A stretch of DNA of 64,000 nt, from assembly GCA_013339895.1 (NCBI GenBank), contig JABACO010000024.1:124001-188000 (forward strand). The letters run 5' to 3'. The notes under the pieces were generated by a model that did not search any database, was not told where the DNA came from, and saw only the letters and a program-made list of their open reading frames with translations. The DNA is from Ephydatia muelleri (lineage: Eukaryota > Porifera > Demospongiae > Spongillida > Spongillidae). Position numbers and translations under genes: made by a program. This document shows positions 63,640 to 64,000 of the stretch, piece by piece. The stretch's first letter is position 1. Each line of letters begins with the position of its first letter.

Positions 63640-64000
63640 TGATGCACAACACCTAGCAACAGTGATGAACACACACCTAGCAACACTGATGTACACACAC
63701 CAAGCAACTGTGTCGCACACACACCTAGCAACACTGATGCACACACACCTAGCAACACTGATGTACACACACCTAGCAACAGTGATGAACACACACCTAG
63801 CAACAGTGATGAACACACACCTAGCAACACTGATGTACACACACCCAGCAACACTGATGCACACACACCTAGCAACAGTGATGAACACACACCTAGCAAC
63901 ACTGATGCACACACACCAAGCAACTGTGTCGCACACACACCTAGCAACACTGATGCACACACACCTAGCAACATCGATGTACATGCACCTAGCAACACTG
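63640..64000. repeat. 24-bp minisatellite, runs off window end
   Basis: About fifteen copies of a 24-bp unit such as CACACACCTAGCAACACTGA plus TGNA, with variants (AGTGATGAA; CAAGCAACTGTGTCG). Read on the minus strand it looks like an 8-residue repeat LLGVCTSV, which is a repeat artefact. Higher-order order is visible: the CAAGCAACTGTGTCG variant recurs about 210 bp apart (63700 and 63913). Confidence 0.9.

Noticed and set aside
63499..63998. 161-codon minus frame with ARCVCISV-type repeats
   Set aside because: A translation of the 24-bp minisatellite; the period is divisible by 3, so frames stay open by chance.
63640..64000. Possible CRISPR-like array
   Set aside because: Units are contiguous 24-bp repeats with no unique spacers, and the genome is animal-like with introns.

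Overview
The window reads as nuclear DNA of an invertebrate animal. Genes are split into about 100-bp exons with GT-AG introns. Most of the DNA is AT-rich and repetitive, and it is crowded with decayed Ty3/gypsy retrotransposons, a hAT element, a gypsy-integrase (Ginger/GIN-like) DNA transposon, fold-back elements and (GT)n tracts. Ankyrin exons of the type 'TPLYMACEKGH..', LINE tails and SWIM/YqaJ genes of this kind are what I would expect from a sponge (demosponge) or a cnidarian. Sponge is my preferred inference, but the sequence alone does not prove it.

Host gene content. The minus strand carries a series of single-repeat ankyrin exons between 58.9 and 3.7 kb. Fourteen full or partial exons plus one decayed copy are visible. 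Each is 99 or 102 bp (terminal-type exons 66 bp), phase 0 at both ends, and bounded by AG and GT. They form related modules: exon order IN-K-Y-Q-IN occurs at 10.4-3.7 kb (block A). K-Y-Q-IN recurs at 47.0-33.4 kb (block B). The flank of the IN exon is copied again at 58.8-60.4 kb (block C). Introns are also alignable between blocks, so these are segmental duplications later swollen by transposons. Some exons are damaged (98 bp at 14.1 kb, 97 bp at 5.7 kb, GC donor at 52.3 kb). A few other candidate exons (27.6, 32.8, 60.6-61.3 kb) are unrecognised.

Mobile elements, left to right. 0-2.9 kb: minus-strand gypsy remnant (PBS, gag, PR, RT, RH). 3.0-3.7 kb: fold-back element. 7.6 and 8.8-9.7 kb: gypsy RH and integrase fragments. 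10.75-11.47 kb: 717-bp TIR element whose empty site is present at 59.8 kb. 11.5-13.3 kb: gypsy fragments. 17.1-25.7 kb: LTR element with TSD GCTT whose domain order is gag-PR-INT-RT-RH (Gmr1-like). It is split by a TIR element carrying a SWIM/YqaJ gene (19.19-22.14 kb) and by a Ginger-like transposon (23.28-24.99 kb). 26.2-27.0 kb: fold-back element. 31.1-31.8 kb: TIR element with long poly-G. 32.1-32.4 kb: fold-back element. 35.6-38.0 kb: LTR element with perfect 5-bp TSD that has lost its RT-RH-INT core. 39.7-44.8 kb: complete gypsy with identical 170-bp LTRs, intact gag and pol, and a recognisable -1 frameshift signal. 48.9-51.3 kb: plus-strand gypsy pol. 56.6-58.1 kb: internally deleted hAT with TIRs and 5-bp TSD. 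58.1-58.7 kb: fold-back elements.

Right end. 54.8-56.1 kb is a GT-rich satellite-like tract. 60.4-60.6 kb is a cluster of GTATAAC motifs, 61.8-62.4 kb a two-orientation cluster of GATGCACACCAG-like repeats, and 63.6-64.0 kb a 24-bp minisatellite that runs off the end. No tRNA, rRNA or CRISPR was recognised.
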